From Phanerochaete sordida (taxonomy: Eukaryota > Basidiomycota > Agaricomycetes > Polyporales > Phanerochaetaceae), in NCBI GenBank assembly GCA_019973155.2, contig BPQB01000031.1, forward strand, positions 248,001 to 312,000: 64,000 bases of DNA, written 5' to 3'. This document shows, one piece after another, positions 1 to 11,570 of this stretch (within the stretch, counting starts at the first letter, position 1; each line of letters opens with the position of its first letter). Position numbers and translations under genes: made by a program. The notes beneath the pieces were generated by a model. That model was given only the letters and a program-made list of their open reading frames with translations. It was not told the origin of the DNA and searched no databases.

Positions 1-951
1 GATTTGAGTTGCAAAGCATGGCGTCACCAGGGCATTTATTGCACTTTCGCGGTGCGAGGTGAGCGGGGTCCATGCGGTGGCCATGGTCCTCGACTCTCGC
101 CAAAGGCGCGCGTCGGCCTTCGTGCGCCTCGACGCTGACGACCACTGCGACGGCAGCCCTTGCCCTGTGATATGCATATTCCCCATTTTAAGAGCGGCAT
201 AAGGAATAGAGCATGTCTGCTATGATGCAGAGATGCAAGTGAATGTGCTGCAAGGTGCGTCCTCAGCTGCGTACGTCTCCGCAACGTCTTCGAACGCCAC
301 TCGCCGCGCGAAACAGGTCTGCCTTCAAAGGCTCTTTGTTCCTTTACATGTCCGTCATTCTGATGCATGACAAGCTGATTTACACTCAGATACGATTCAG
401 GCGGCGCGCGTAAGCCGAGAAGATGCACTGGATCGTCAGTTGTGTGGAAGACTACACGAGCTCAGGGCGTGCCATGAGGTATGCGCTCGTTGTGTCGGCT
501 CGTGGCTTGCTATACACCGAAAGCAAAGTGTAACGCTCATGACTTTTGTAGAAAATCTTGCATGCTAACTCCTTCTCCTAAACAAGAAAGCGAGGAATGC
601 ACCCCAAGCCTCAGGGCTAGTAACTTAGTCCTGCCCACGAGCCCCCGCCGAAGTCCTCTTGTTGGTGCCGCGTTCGTGCTAAGTCCTATCTGCTCGCATT
701 TTAGGATGCTGCTGAGGTGCGCTTGCACCTTCGCTGCACGCTTACTCATGATTTGATGCTCGCTTTGCATTGTACGCGCCAAGTCAGGGCAGACTTTGCT
801 GCCCGCCTGTTGACCGGTCGCATCACTGCTGACCAAGCGGTCCATGACCAAGCATGGACCCATGGCTAGGTACGTTTATCCATAAAGGCCTTGAGAGCAA
901 TGTACTAAGTCTGCAGGACTCAGTCCACCTCATCGCTCGCCTCTAGCAGAC
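1..951. other. Intergenic, no gene seen
   Basis: Only short overlapping frames occur here, with no splice-consistent coding pattern, RNA gene or repeat that I can support. The last part is the upstream region of the reductase gene that starts at 952. Confidence 0.5.
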
Positions 952-2198
952 ATGGCTACCCACCGTGCAGTCGCCATTACGACCATTGGCTCCCTACAGA
1001 TCGTCGACGTCCCGACTCCCACTCCGGAAGCCGATGAGGTCCTCGTACACGTTCACTACACTGCGCTCATAGCGTTTGATGGGTATCAGCATGACAGAGG
1101 CTTTCTCGTCCCTGCTGGTGACTATCCACACGCCATTGGCATTGCGAGCGCGGGACTCGTCAAAGCCGTCGGCGAAAATGTCAAGGATTTCAAGGAAGGA
1201 GATAGGGTATGCTTTTCTCTTTTACAAATCGAGTCACCATGGCTCATTATCGTATGACAGGTCGCGGTTTTCAACAGACTGCTGAGCAAGACTAAGGGCG
1301 CGCAGGAGTACACAGTCGTCCCGAGGTGGAATGTAGCAAAGGTAGATCGATTCTCCCACCACGAATTTCTCGCGGCTGACTCTGTGCCCTCCAGGTACCG
1401 GAGACAGTCCCGCTTCACAAAGCGGCTTCCATCCCCGACAACTATGTCACCGCGATGTTCACCGTCTTCGGCACCCCGAATCTCGCGCTCCCTGTCCCTC
1501 CTTCCCTTGTTTCCCCAGCTCCCGTGCCAGCTCGCGCCGCCGTTGATCTCTCGGCCCCGGTACTCGTCTACGGCGCTGGCTCCTCGTCAGGGCAGTTCTT
1601 CATCCAGGCACTGCGCCTCGCGGGCTTCACCGACATCTTCGCTGTCGCCTCCAGCAAGCACCACGAGTACCTGCGCACGCTCGGCGCGACGCAGTGCTTC
1701 GACTACCGCTCGCCCGACGTAGTCGCGCAGATTCGGGCAGCCGCGACCAGCACGAAGCACGAACGTATCTCCATCGCCTTGGATCCAATCGCGGCGCGCG
1801 GGAGCCTGGCGCTCCTGAGCGAGGTCTTGGCGTCGCCTACCTCGCTGCCTCCCGCACGTCTGGCGGCCCTGCTGCCCTTCAAGGACGGTGACTCTGTCAC
1901 GAACGGTATCGACGCCGATATGTCCCTGACCGTCACACCTTGGGTCGAAGGTGTCTTCGCCGGGAAGAACATCGACCTCGTGCCGGTCGGGACCTTCCAC
2001 TTTGCCGAGGACGATTTCTCGCGCGAGAACGTCATGCTCAAGATTCTTCCCCGACTCCTGGCGGAGGGCCAGCTTCGCGCGAACCCGGTTCGGCTTTTGA
2101 AGGAGGGGCCGCTGTTGGAGAGGGTCAAGGCAGGTCTCGATTTGCTGAGGAACAACAAGATCAGCGGAGAGAAGGTTGTCGTGGAGCTGAAGTTCTAA
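952..2198 (+). CDS. Medium-chain dehydrogenase/reductase (GroES-like, enoyl-reductase type), copy 1
   Basis: Three exons, 952-1206, 1261-1341 and 1395-2198, give 379 aa; both introns are GT-AG and about 53 nt. The N-terminal part has the GroES-like pattern of MDR enzymes (EADEVLVHVHYTAL, then GDR just before intron 1). The second half starts with a cofactor-binding turn, LVYGAGSSSGQF, expected to hold NAD(P)H. No cysteine set for a structural zinc is apparent, so this is probably a zinc-free quinone/enoyl-reductase-like cytosolic oxidoreductase; the substrate cannot be inferred. A paralogue of identical length and exon structure lies at 16849-18089. Both are followed by an aspartic peptidase on the same strand, suggesting that the pair was duplicated together. 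Family assignment is firm, function is not. Confidence 0.85.
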
Positions 2199-3027
2199 GT
2201 GCGATGTAGCAGGTGAATCACAGGTGGTTTTATTGAATATGTGTACGCGTTACAGTAGATTTATATAGCGGCCCTGGCCTAGCTGGGTATGCGCCTTTTG
2301 AGTGCTATTTATTTACCGTGTGCTTCGCGCGAAGAAGCGACCGTCGCACGATTTTCCGTAGACTACGGCCTCACTGCTGCCAGCTGGTTTTTGGCAGACT
2401 GCGGTCGGAGGTGTACGGGGTCCATGAGGTCCCCGTGGTCCTAGGCGCGGGTCGCGCAGGTTGCCTTCTGAACCTCATGTCTGATGACATTCACGATGAC
2501 CCTCGGCTCGTGCCTTGTCTCCTAATTCCTCTGGTTATTTTCTATCAAGGTGCGAACAGGATGTGCTGCGACTGGGAGATGTCACTGACCACGACGTACT
2601 GCATTCTTTTAGGTGTTCAGTAGCTCATCTAAAGCTCGCTGCTGCTCGCATGCTGAGCTGGCAGCCGTACATATTACTCCGCTCGGCTGTAAATTAAGGA
2701 GCAATCCTACTTGTGCAGGTCGCGGTCTTTCTTTTCTTCCCTCACCCTGTGTGCCCAGCGCCGCTGCTCGCTGTAACTTTGGCGACGCGCAATCCGAGGC
2801 TTCCATTCCGCGGCCGGCCGTCCTGACTTTGGAAAGCCTCCCGCTCTTTCGCCACTACGAAGTTCTTCACTGGGCTTCAAAACGCTTCACCCAATCAAGC
2901 AGTGACCGTATCAAGAATACGCCGTTTCCAGTAACACGCCCAAAGCTACAAACGATTATCCCAGGTGCTATCTTCACTATAGTCCTATATTTCCCTTAGT
3001 CCGTGAAGAAGACCCATGCAGCAGGAA
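2199..3027. other. Intergenic between convergent genes
   Basis: This is the 3' flank shared by the reductase (forward) and the small secreted protein gene (reverse). It includes short open frames only. No gene or repeat is supported. Confidence 0.5.
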
Positions 3028-3573
3028 TCAAACGGAGGTGTCAGCGGGGAAATGGATGGCCGCCGAAGTACCGCCCTCCTCTAGGAAACCCGGCTTGACC
3101 GTGTCGACGGGGTAGAGAATGTACGCCCAGATCAAGTAGGACGCGTTCGCGACCGTCTCCTCGTACGGGGCCTGCGAAGGTGCGTCAACGATGCCCGTAC
3201 GGCAACATATCGAACAAAATACTCACAGTGGTGTTGACGTAGATGTTCTTTGTACCATCGGTCGGGAACGTAGACCGGCTAATCAGGTACTGAGGCTGGA
3301 CAAAGCCGTTGGCATCGGTGCCCTGAATGTACAAATCGAGGTAAGTGGGGTGGTGCCCCGCGAGCTCCGCGAACGTCGAGTTGTAGTGGATCGTGAAGGT
3401 CTGGTGAGCGATGATGAGCAAACAGTACAAAATATTCATGATATAGCCAGTTACCTGTCCAAGCTCAACGGTCGACGGGTGACATCCACCGTACCAAAGC
3501 GCACGGCCTCGGGCTGGGCAACGACGGAACCGGCGAGCGCAAGGGCCGACGCGGCAAGAGCAAGAAGCTTCAT
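3028..3573 (-). pseudogene. Small secreted protein, copy 1, with apparent 1-nt frameshift in exon 1
   Basis: Exons by comparison with the neighbour at 4507-5033 are 3455-3573, 3227-3400 and 3028-3171. The product would be about 145 aa with a clear signal peptide (MKLLALAASALALAGSVVAQ). Exon 2 carries the family core (FTIHYNST, YIQGTDANGF, FPTDGTKN) and exon 3 ends at a TGA. Exon 1 is 119 nt instead of a multiple of three: one base is missing just after GTGGATGTCACC. Read in frame 1 the protein stops at residue 40; with one base added the sequence realigns to the paralogue (x-STVELGQ against TTVKVGE). It is therefore either a very young pseudogene or a one-base sequence error. Family function is unknown; it resembles fungal small secreted proteins. 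Confidence 0.65.
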
Positions 3574-4506
3574 AGGTGCAGGTTGAGGTTCGAAGACGAG
3601 GTGCGGAGGTGGTGCGTCAAATGTCTGCTGGTTCATTGACGAGCTCCGCCTATAAATATGACCTTCGGGCCGCGCGGAGATGAGCCTCACCGCCGTAGGG
3701 CTTTGCTGCCCGCATCCCGGCACGCTATGATTGGCTCCGGACGTCCTCGCTGCCGCGTCGCTACAGGCATGATCAGCTCATGAAGTGCATCACAGCCGCA
3801 TTTGATGCGACCTGTCCCTAAACCGGCGTAGGCATCTTCCCAGGGCACACAGGGATGCGCGCCAGCGGTGAACTTTGGCCATGCGCGGCCTATGAGCCGC
3901 CGATGATGCCTAAGTCCGCATTACGCTTGCTGAGGACTTCACTCGCGCAACTTCTGTATGAACTGAGATTTGGCGACGGTGCGAAGCGTGCGGGGTCCGA
4001 AGGGTGGCCATGATCCTACGCGTGCACCGCCGCCGCTGCACCGCCTTGCAAACTCAAAGGTAGCGTCCGCGACCTCTATTGTTCCCAACATTTGTCTAAC
4101 CACCGTTCCAGAGTATACAGCTTATATGTGAAACAAAAGCTTGGCCGGATGTGCAGCCAGAAGAGTTTCGCTGCGCTTCTCGTCTTCGGCGGCTACGAGG
4201 ATAAACTCACCGCACCAGGGAGACCCGGAATACTGGTTCGCCGATTCCCTGCGTACTATCTATTCGGAAGCTCAAAGGCCGAGCGCTGAATGCGGATCAG
4301 CGCCACGAAGCTCGTTCCTGACAAGACCTGAGGCCTAAGGCCTGGGGTTCAAGCGCCTCGCCCAGTCAATCAGTGGTCGAGGCAATGGTGCCTATAAGAC
4401 GCGTCCAATAACAGTTCTACATGGATAACGATTAACCTAAATATTATTCCAGATGTCGCAGCATGCGTCCTTGGCTTTGATACATAAACTAGATCCACGG
4501 CTCTCC
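3574..4506. other. Intergenic; promoter of small secreted protein copy 1
   Basis: A TATA-like stretch (tataaatatg, 3651-3660) lies about 80 bp upstream of the copy 1 start codon. The rest contains no supported gene. A segment near 3780-3815 resembles the region near 5245-5280 upstream of the second copy, so the upstream region was duplicated too. Confidence 0.5.
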
Positions 4507-5033
4507 CTAGTAGGGCACATCGACGTAAATACCCGTAGAAACACCAGCGTATTCCAGAGGAGCGTCGGGTGTGTTGTCTACGGGGTACGTGACGTACGCC
4601 CAGATCAGGTGGGAAACGTTCTGGCCCAGTCCGATGGGCGGAACCTGCGAAGGTAGGTCAACATTCGTTCGGCCACCACGATGCAATAGGACTCACGGTT
4701 GTGTTGAAGTAGACGTTCTTCGTGCCGTCCGTCGGGAACACCGTCCTCTGCAGTAGGTACGGGGGCTGGATAAAGCCGTTCGCGTCGGTGCCCTGGATGT
4801 AGGCATCGTAATACTTGGGTTGGTGGACTGCCGTCGTCGAGTTGTAGTGGACAGTGAAGGTCTGGTATACAGCGATCAGCTGGCGGCGCGGGGATGCTGG
4901 CAGCATCGCGATTTACCTCTCCAACCTTGACGGTCGTCGGGTAGACAGAGACTCCTCCGAAGCGTGCAGACTCCTGGGCGACGGCAGAACCAGCGAGCGC
5001 AAGGGCTGATGCGGTGAGAGCGAGAAGCTGCAT
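4507..5033 (-). CDS. Small secreted protein, copy 2 (intact)
   Basis: Three exons, 4917-5033, 4697-4861 and 4507-4644, give 139 aa with both introns in phase 0. The first 19 or so residues are a typical signal peptide (MQLLALTASALALAGSAVAQ). The mature part is about 120 aa with FTVHYNST, YIQGTDANGF, FPTDGTKN and FNTTV; several N-x-S/T sites fit secretion and glycosylation. No cysteine pairs are seen, so it is not a hydrophobin or a cerato-platanin. I do not recognise the family. A TATA-like element (rc of tcatatatgc, about 5101) precedes it. The adjacent copy 1 is frameshifted, so this is the only readable member in the window. Confidence 0.75.
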
Positions 5034-6417
5034 TATCGAAAGGCGAAGATTGGAGATGCACTGAGTGGCTGATGCTTATTTTCAAGGCGCACTATCGCTC
5101 TCATATATGCCTCTCGAGCGTAGAGAGCTGCTCGTACAAGTCCCAAGCCAGCGTAGGCCTTCGGAGCCCGCAAAAGTGCGCGCTACGATGGATTCTCGGC
5201 GTCCTCGCACTGGCATGTAGATCGCTAGGCCTGCTTCTGCAAGACTCATGAGCCGCATCACGGCGCACTTGATGCGACCTCCCTTCCGGTGCGGGCGCAA
5301 CGGTTGAGAACGTGTGCGGGGCGTACTTGCAGCGGATTTTAGGCTACGCTTGGCCGACGGCGGTGCTGGCGCATAGCGCGAGCGAGCGGCTCCGCCAGTC
5401 TTCTCGGCGCCCACAGCCTTCGCTCGCGTAGAGCGGTGTCATGCGGCGGCGGGATTTGTCGTCGGATATTGCTCATTTGCTGCTACGCGACTATGTCGAC
5501 ACCACTGCAGAGTGCGTTAGCTGGCCTTTCGATGACGGGCTCGGACCTCGCGCAGATGGGACCCAATTCGAAAGGAGGCGATGCTGTCGTGCGAGCTCGG
5601 AGAGGATCCAGCAGCCAGTCAGAGCTTCACCGGTGCCCTAGGCTCGCGTGTCATGGACTCGTAAGTGGTGAGTAAGGTAAAAACAATTTACTTCCCTTTC
5701 GTCAGCGCATATTCGAGGGCGTTCGCCGCAGACTGTGGTACAATGCCAGGGTCCGTGCCTGCCCCTAACAGTGACCGGGGACCTGGCCACATTGGCGCGC
5801 GTTGACAACGCGTCTAAACGCGTCTTGCAAGTTGGCGTCCGCGACATCCATGTAGTCCTACTCTTGACAAACTGCATATTGAACTTTTGACAAGCCCGCG
5901 CTGCTGGACATAGTCCGATCATCTGGCAATATTCCTGGATGCGTCATAATGGTGTGAGACAGGAAGTGTTGTTCGGGAACTTGGGGGTAAACACGAGGTG
6001 AATGCAACCTTCTCGTCTGCTAGATTGCTACTTACCCATGTATAGACACCCTGCATGCGCTTCTGTGCGAGATGTTCCACTGAGGCCTACATCCATGCGC
6101 CCTATATGCCCCAGCACGCGCTCATGAATGGACACGATGGATACCGAGGCATCGTGCCGAAGCGTTGTGCCCGTCTTTGCCTAATGTGCTCAAATCTCAC
6201 GTCAAGGCCTCCTGTTGGCAATCCCAGCTGTGAATATCTTGGAAGCACTCTGCTACCCCACACTTCTACAAGTCCATCATACTGTCGCCAGAACACATGC
6301 CAAGTAATACACCTCCAGACCAGCCGAAAGGTTGCGCGTTGACCCAACAGCATAAATTGTGACCGTGCGTGGAACTTCCTCGCTGTCCAAGTACTGTGAC
6401 GGTCGCTCCACAGACAC
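5034..6417. other. Intergenic, no gene seen
   Basis: This holds the promoter side of the secreted-protein gene and about 1.2 kb with only short, unsupported frames. The end of this stretch runs into the decayed aspartic-peptidase copy; I could not align earlier peptidase exons here. Confidence 0.45.
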
Positions 6418-6801
6418 CCTCCTTGCTATCGAATAGTCGGTGTACGGCGCGTCGGGCGCGCTCCTCAACGAAACGTTCTTCCTGATGTTCCCCGCAAACG
6501 TTTCTCTCGCCAACCTGCCGCCGCTCCGGTCCTCGACGGGCGGACAAAACCTGACGCTGTCGGCGGGGCACTAAATCATGCCGCGCGGCGCATATCCTGC
6601 CTTCAACATCACCGACGACGGGCGAGATTACTTGTGATTCGCGAACGCTGGGCTGCAGCGCGACGCGACCCTCGGGTAAGCGTGGCTACAGTTTTTTTCA
6701 CTCAATTTATGATGTCGAAAACAAGAGTACGCCATCGTTCGTCTATTGCTAGCTGCTTCTGACGTGGCTTTCCAGAAATCGGCTTCGCCAAATATGCCTA
6801 G
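6418..6801 (+). pseudogene. Decayed 3' end of an A1 aspartic peptidase
   Basis: The stretch aligns residue by residue with exons 7 and 8 of the two intact peptidases in this window: LAIE-stop, then MFPANVSLANLPPL, GGQNLTLSAGH-stop, AYPAFNITDDGR, then L-stop-FANAGLQRDATLG. Three in-frame stops replace Gln, Gln/Tyr-type and Trp codons of the intact copies, and a fourth stop plus a one-base shift follow LG. After a readable 3' splice site at 6775 the last exon is still recognisable (IGFAKYA, stop at 6799-6801). Upstream exons with the first catalytic Asp were not found. This is a dead third copy, older than the two intact genes. Confidence 0.85.
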
Positions 6802-7680
6802 ATACGCAGCGAAGGCCTCGAACCGGGGTGACTGAAATCGTTGGCTTGGAGGGAAAGAACGTTTTGCGAATCTGGTTGCTGAGTAGGTTATATGATGGTA
6901 ATGATCCCCAAGATCCATGTTATCTCTTTCGTTGACGTCCGTGTAGGTTCCATATATGCGCATCCCGGAAGCTTGCTATGATGTCGTTCAACTTTTGTCC
7001 GCGGCCCCATTGGGCTTGACCAACCTCGCACGATGTGGAGGCTCACCGACTCTCTTCAGCCGAACCCTCACTTCTGCTCCTCACTGGTCGCTATTGCTTG
7101 CTGCCACCTAAACCATAAAAGGATCGTCATCGCGCCGGAACGAGATGCGCAGAGCCCACCTGACGCACGCATTTCTTACGGTGTTCGGTGTTCGTGAGTG
7201 CGATGAGAAGCGAGCCGTCTGTATTTAACTAATCTCGCGCACGCAGAGCTTCGAAATCCTGTCGTCGGGCAAATGAGGCCGTCAATTGGAACGTTGGCTG
7301 TACGCACGTTAGCTTTGCTTGCTCTGCTGCCAGAGTCTAGCCCTTGATTCTCGTAGGTAGGTCGTCCTCATAAGGCACGTCGAGCTTCATTCTGACATCT
7401 CTGCGGCAGAAGGGCCCTTCAACGCGATTAGGAGCATCATGTTCGAATTCACAGGGGTGCGCGACAGTGGGAGAATGGCCATCCCACGCCGCGTCGCAAA
7501 CCCTCGCTCTCACTCCTGGCCTAGTCTCCGAAGCAGAAGTAATCAGCCGATTATTCTCGACGCGTCAGGGTGGCGTATATAAAGGTCGCTGGTGGTCAGT
7601 CCCTCCACAGCTCAAGAAGCTGGGCTTGCTTCCGTCTATCTGGTCTTCACTGTTCAAGCACCCTGCCCTCCATCTGCACG
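6802..7680. other. Intergenic, promoter region of aspartic peptidase 1
   Basis: No gene is supported. The last 240 bp resemble the region upstream of aspartic peptidase 2 (shared GAATGGCCATC-like and CAGCCG blocks and the TATA context), which shows that promoter and gene were duplicated together. Confidence 0.5.
7576..7583 (+). promoter_or_regulatory. TATA box of aspartic peptidase 1
   Basis: TATATAAA about 100 bp before the start codon at 7681; the same GCGTATATAA context recurs at 19211-19220 before the paralogue. Confidence 0.6.
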
Positions 7681-9179
7681 ATGCATCTCATCCCGCGGCT
7701 TGTGTTGGTCGCCGTGGCGTTTCGCGGTATCTGCGCTGCTGCGACCATCAAGATGCCCGTACGCGCGTCGCTGTAAGTGCGCTCCTTGTGACACAGGTCT
7801 GTCGCTGATCAGCTCCACGATAGGACGGATCCGACTGCAGCTGTTTCGAACAGGGTGACCAAATTGGTTGTATCAGGTATGCACGAATATTCCTCGTTGT
7901 GACCATCGATACAACCGTACGTGTTCTAGTCACGACCGGCGACGATCAAACGTTCGAGAACGTGCTGCTAGACACGGGCAGTGGCGCTCTGTGGGTCGGC
8001 GCGTCGACGCCATACATTCCTGGACCCAACTCTGTTAGGTAAGCCGACCGTTATTCAGGTGCTGGACTGAGATTTACCGCTTGGTCTGCAGCACTGGCGA
8101 TAGCTTTATCGCCGGATATGACGAAGGCAGCGCGGAGGGTCTCGTGTACCTCGACACGGTAACCATTGGGTCTGCAATGGTCTCTAACCAGTTCATTGGG
8201 GCTGCGAACGCGACGTCTCTCCCCGCAGACCTCAGTCCTCTGGACGGCTTCCGTGCGTTCATTTCGTTAGCTTCCAGCTTATGGGAATACGTCCCTGACG
8301 GTGAACCCTACAGTCGGCCTGGCCCTCAATGGTTCGAACGAGCACATCTTCACTGGAAACGATACTCCGACAAACACGTTCGTCGACAATCTTGTCCAGC
8401 AGGGTATCATCGAGCACGAGATCTGGAGTCTGGTTGTCCCCTCTCTCGACCCAACGTCGGGACCGCAGTCCGGCGAGGGCGAGATCCTCTTTGGGGGCTT
8501 CGATGAGAGCAAGATCCAGGGTGATATTGCGTGGGTGGATGTCACAAATCCGATCAATAACTTTGGCTGGAACTTCAACGTATATTCACCTCCGGCTTGT
8601 CTTCGCACTGCGCTAATTTTCCGCGTTCTGTTAGATGGACGGCATTTTCTTCGGCGACACGCAGATCAGCAACGACACCATTTTTTCCACGACAGACAGC
8701 GGAAATATCTGGATCAGTCTTAACATGTGAGCCAATCTCTCCAGCCTTTCGGATCGCACAGCTGCTCATCCTCACTCGCAGATTCACGTACCTCGAGGTG
8801 GAGCAGGCAGTCCCTGGCACGACCAATGTCATCGTTGGTGACAACGAGTTCTTGGTGTTCCCAGCGAACGTGTCCTTGGCCGACCTTCCCCTGCTCCGGT
8901 TCTCCATGGGCGGCCAGAACTTCACTCTCTCGGGGGAGCAGTACGTGATATCCAGCAACGTATACCCCACCTTCAATATCACGGACGACGGCCGGCACTA
9001 CTCCTGGTTCGGGACTGCCGGTCTGCAGCGCGACGCGGTCCTCGGACAGGCTTGGCTCCAGTACTTCTATTCGATCTATGACGTTGAGAATAATAGTGCG
9101 TGCATTCTGCGTCGCTGTCGGAGCCAGTAACTGACTTGTATGGTCCTTCCTAGAGATCGGCTTTGCGAATTATGCCTAA
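7681..9179 (+). CDS. Secreted A1-family aspartic peptidase, copy 1
   Basis: Eight exons (7681-7772, 7824-7876, 7930-8038, 8092-8252, 8314-8579, 8635-8726, 8782-9095, 9154-9179) give 370 aa with frame kept at every junction. A signal peptide (MHLIPRLVLVAVAFRGICAA) leads into the mature chain; no long propeptide is visible. The first catalytic motif is VLLDTGSGALWVG; the second is TTDSGNIWIS, where DSG replaces the usual DTG. The C-terminal half has N-glycosylation sites and the conserved FNITDDGRHYSWF block. Pepsin-type enzymes with this short form are common secreted proteins of wood-decay basidiomycetes and act in extracellular protein breakdown. The exon phases are identical to copy 2 at 19311-20822. 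Confidence 0.9.
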
Positions 9180-9535
9180 ACGCGGGGGAGCGGAGACATG
9201 GGCGGTGGGCTACGGTGGCAGAGTCATTGACCAGGACACTTGTTATGACGGAAGTTCATACGTTTTCAGCCAGTATCGAAATATGTGCTTCACGCTCATC
9301 GGCATGCTACCATTGGCCTGTGAAATATGGTTGCTACTGGCCAAGATGCTCGGTAGAATATATGCGCCATGATATGCACGTCACGATGATGACGAACAGT
9401 CTGTCGTCGCGCTCGACTTTGCTCATTGTTACAGCGATCCCATCGCCCTCAATCTGCTTGCGATATCTATCAGACTTCGCTTGTCCACATTCGCCCTTTA
9501 AAAAGAGATAGATTGTGGATCCAGATGAACGATGT
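9180..9535. other. Convergent intergenic, nothing seen
   Basis: Shared 3' flank of the peptidase and the reverse-strand gene that ends at 9536. No gene or repeat is supported. Confidence 0.5.
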
Positions 9536-10938
9536 CTACGTTGGGTGTGCCCGCCGTATGTACTCGGCGATGTTATCGGGCTTAACCCAACCCGGGTTCT
9601 CTATACGATAACGCTTGTGTAGGGTATTTTGCATACCGAAGGTATACCATATCCTGTCTGGACTACCCATTGGAATACTGTAGGGAATCAGCCTGGGGGA
9701 GAATGCAGCCAGGGTGCCCGGAGAGTAGTCCAGGCTGAGATTGAGGCCGTCGAGGACAAGGCTGGCGTCGGAGTGCGTCCCAACAGAACACATTAAATCG
9801 AACCACTCAGGTCTAGTGAGCGTGCTCCGCCGTCGCGAGACGCAGCAGTTGGTGATGATTTCGACGAAGTTGAAGGCACACGGCCAGGCGTCCATAGCCG
9901 CGCGCACCGACGGATCGGTCTCGGCGTCGCGTATGGCGAACGTGCTCTGCAAGCCAGCCCCGAGTAGGGGAGGGTGCATAATGCTGAGGCTGGCGGACAG
10001 GAGTGCGAGGCATTCCTGGCCTTCCGAGAGCCATGTCGGACCTTTGTCGTCCGAGAGGATGGCTCTCATATGTTTTGAGACTTCCAGTGTGTACTCCGCG
10101 CCCGTCTTCAAAAGCCATAATGAGCAAGCAAACTCGTAGAGAGTAAGTGGCAGACAGACATGATCCTTCGATTTATGGGCTCCTGGAGATATGTTTAGCC
10201 ATCCTGAGTTGACAGAGGCATGCTTGCGCTTTCGTCGGCCTTCGGACTCTCGATTACTGCCAAGTAATGGGTCGAGATATCTCGAAATATCCAGCAGTTT
10301 CGTCTGCAGTAGCACGAATGTCACGTACAAACAAGTTCAAGTCTGGTCGCTGCGCACCTGGCAACCCTTCGTGAGCGCGTTCGGAAGGTACCACAGGAGG
10401 ATTCGATCGTGTATGTCGATGATTGTCATCGGTTCTGTCATGCTTGTGAGTCCATGACGAAATTCTTCTGGTGGAAGGAACACATCGCGAAACATAGATT
10501 CGCGCGTTTCACTTGATCCAAGTTCGTTGCGGTGCAGAATGTCGGTATATTCCTCTGCATCCCAGTCTACTCGCACTGATCATGAGAGGTTAGCATCAGG
10601 TTTTCCTAGTGGGAATTATGATCAGCTCGCACCAGGGTTTCTTTTAGCGCGAAGAACACATTGTACGATAGACTGCGCCTCTGCAATAAATGCGGCGCTC
10701 CAACGCCGCGGCGGTTGAGGAAACTTGTAGGGATGCCCGTACTCTGAGGCTGCGTAGTAGTCCTTCATGTAGTCTACCATCTCTATCACCAGATTGATCG
10801 AGTCTGGGCTGCAGGTCGCTCAGCAGCAGCCCTGTGAATTTATCACACGCGATCTACTTACAGCACAATTTCTTCTCGTAGCACTTTGACATCTGCTTGA
10901 GGCTTGGCAGCGGCATTTTGCTGGGATAGGGACGTCAT
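9536..10938 (-). CDS. 2OG-Fe(II) dioxygenase-like protein, metal site apparently degenerate
   Basis: Four exons, 10862-10938, 10633-10808, 10358-10575 and 9536-10303, give 412 aa. The C-terminal half resembles a large family of basidiomycete 2OG-dioxygenase-like proteins (related to the Tet/JBP type), seen in IIDIHDRILLWYLPNAL, KGPTWLSEG, and near the end LSLDYSPGT followed by DRIWYTFGMQN. This family assignment rests on recalled pattern, not on a search. In such proteins a His-x-Asp pair is expected shortly after the WPCAFNFVEIITN region, and a His after the PGT motif; here those places read STLTRPEWFD and PYSIP, with no histidine. If the family call is right the protein has probably lost iron binding. 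Substrate and role are unknown. Confidence 0.6.
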
Positions 10939-11570
10939 GAGACGATTCTGCTTCTGTGAGATATTTCTCAGTGATTAAATCAGCTGTGGAGGAAACGAGT
11001 TGGGTAGGTCCAAGGCAAGGTTCGGAGGCGAGGAGAGGTTCGTGGCATCCTGGTTGGGATGCGCTAGCGCGTACCTTGACTGCGATTTCATCTTCCGACG
11101 TACTCCGACAGCTTTGTGGCGTCTTTGGCCGCTCGGAGACCAAGCGGGGTTCTATGTGCATCAGCGGGGTTCAATGACCAGGCCGGACTCCCAGAAATTC
11201 GACACGAAACGAGAATTAAATCCACAGGGCTCATGAAGCCCCGTATGAACAGCTTCCACCACTTACGCGCCGCGGTGCAATGGCCTTTCCATATAATAGG
11301 AATCCCGAACCCGCATTTCGAGTGCCTGCGCTCCGCCTCCTGCAAGCCGCCCCCGCCCAACGCGTCTCTCCGCATCACTCATTTACGGCGTATCGTCCGT
11401 GAAGGGCCTCTTGCAGATTGACTATTACACATACGCCCTGACGGGAAAGGGATTATTTGTTGCGGGGCGGGAGTTGAAGTTTGTGCAACGTGCGGGAATT
11501 ACGGGAGGAGCAGATTGCCGTAGCGCCTGCGCACTTGCCTCTGGACCACCATGATCACCACTACCGCACT
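10939..11570. other. Intergenic, nothing firm
   Basis: Upstream of the dioxygenase-like gene and downstream of the next reverse-strand gene. Several overlapping short frames occur, none with a convincing exon structure. Confidence 0.4.
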
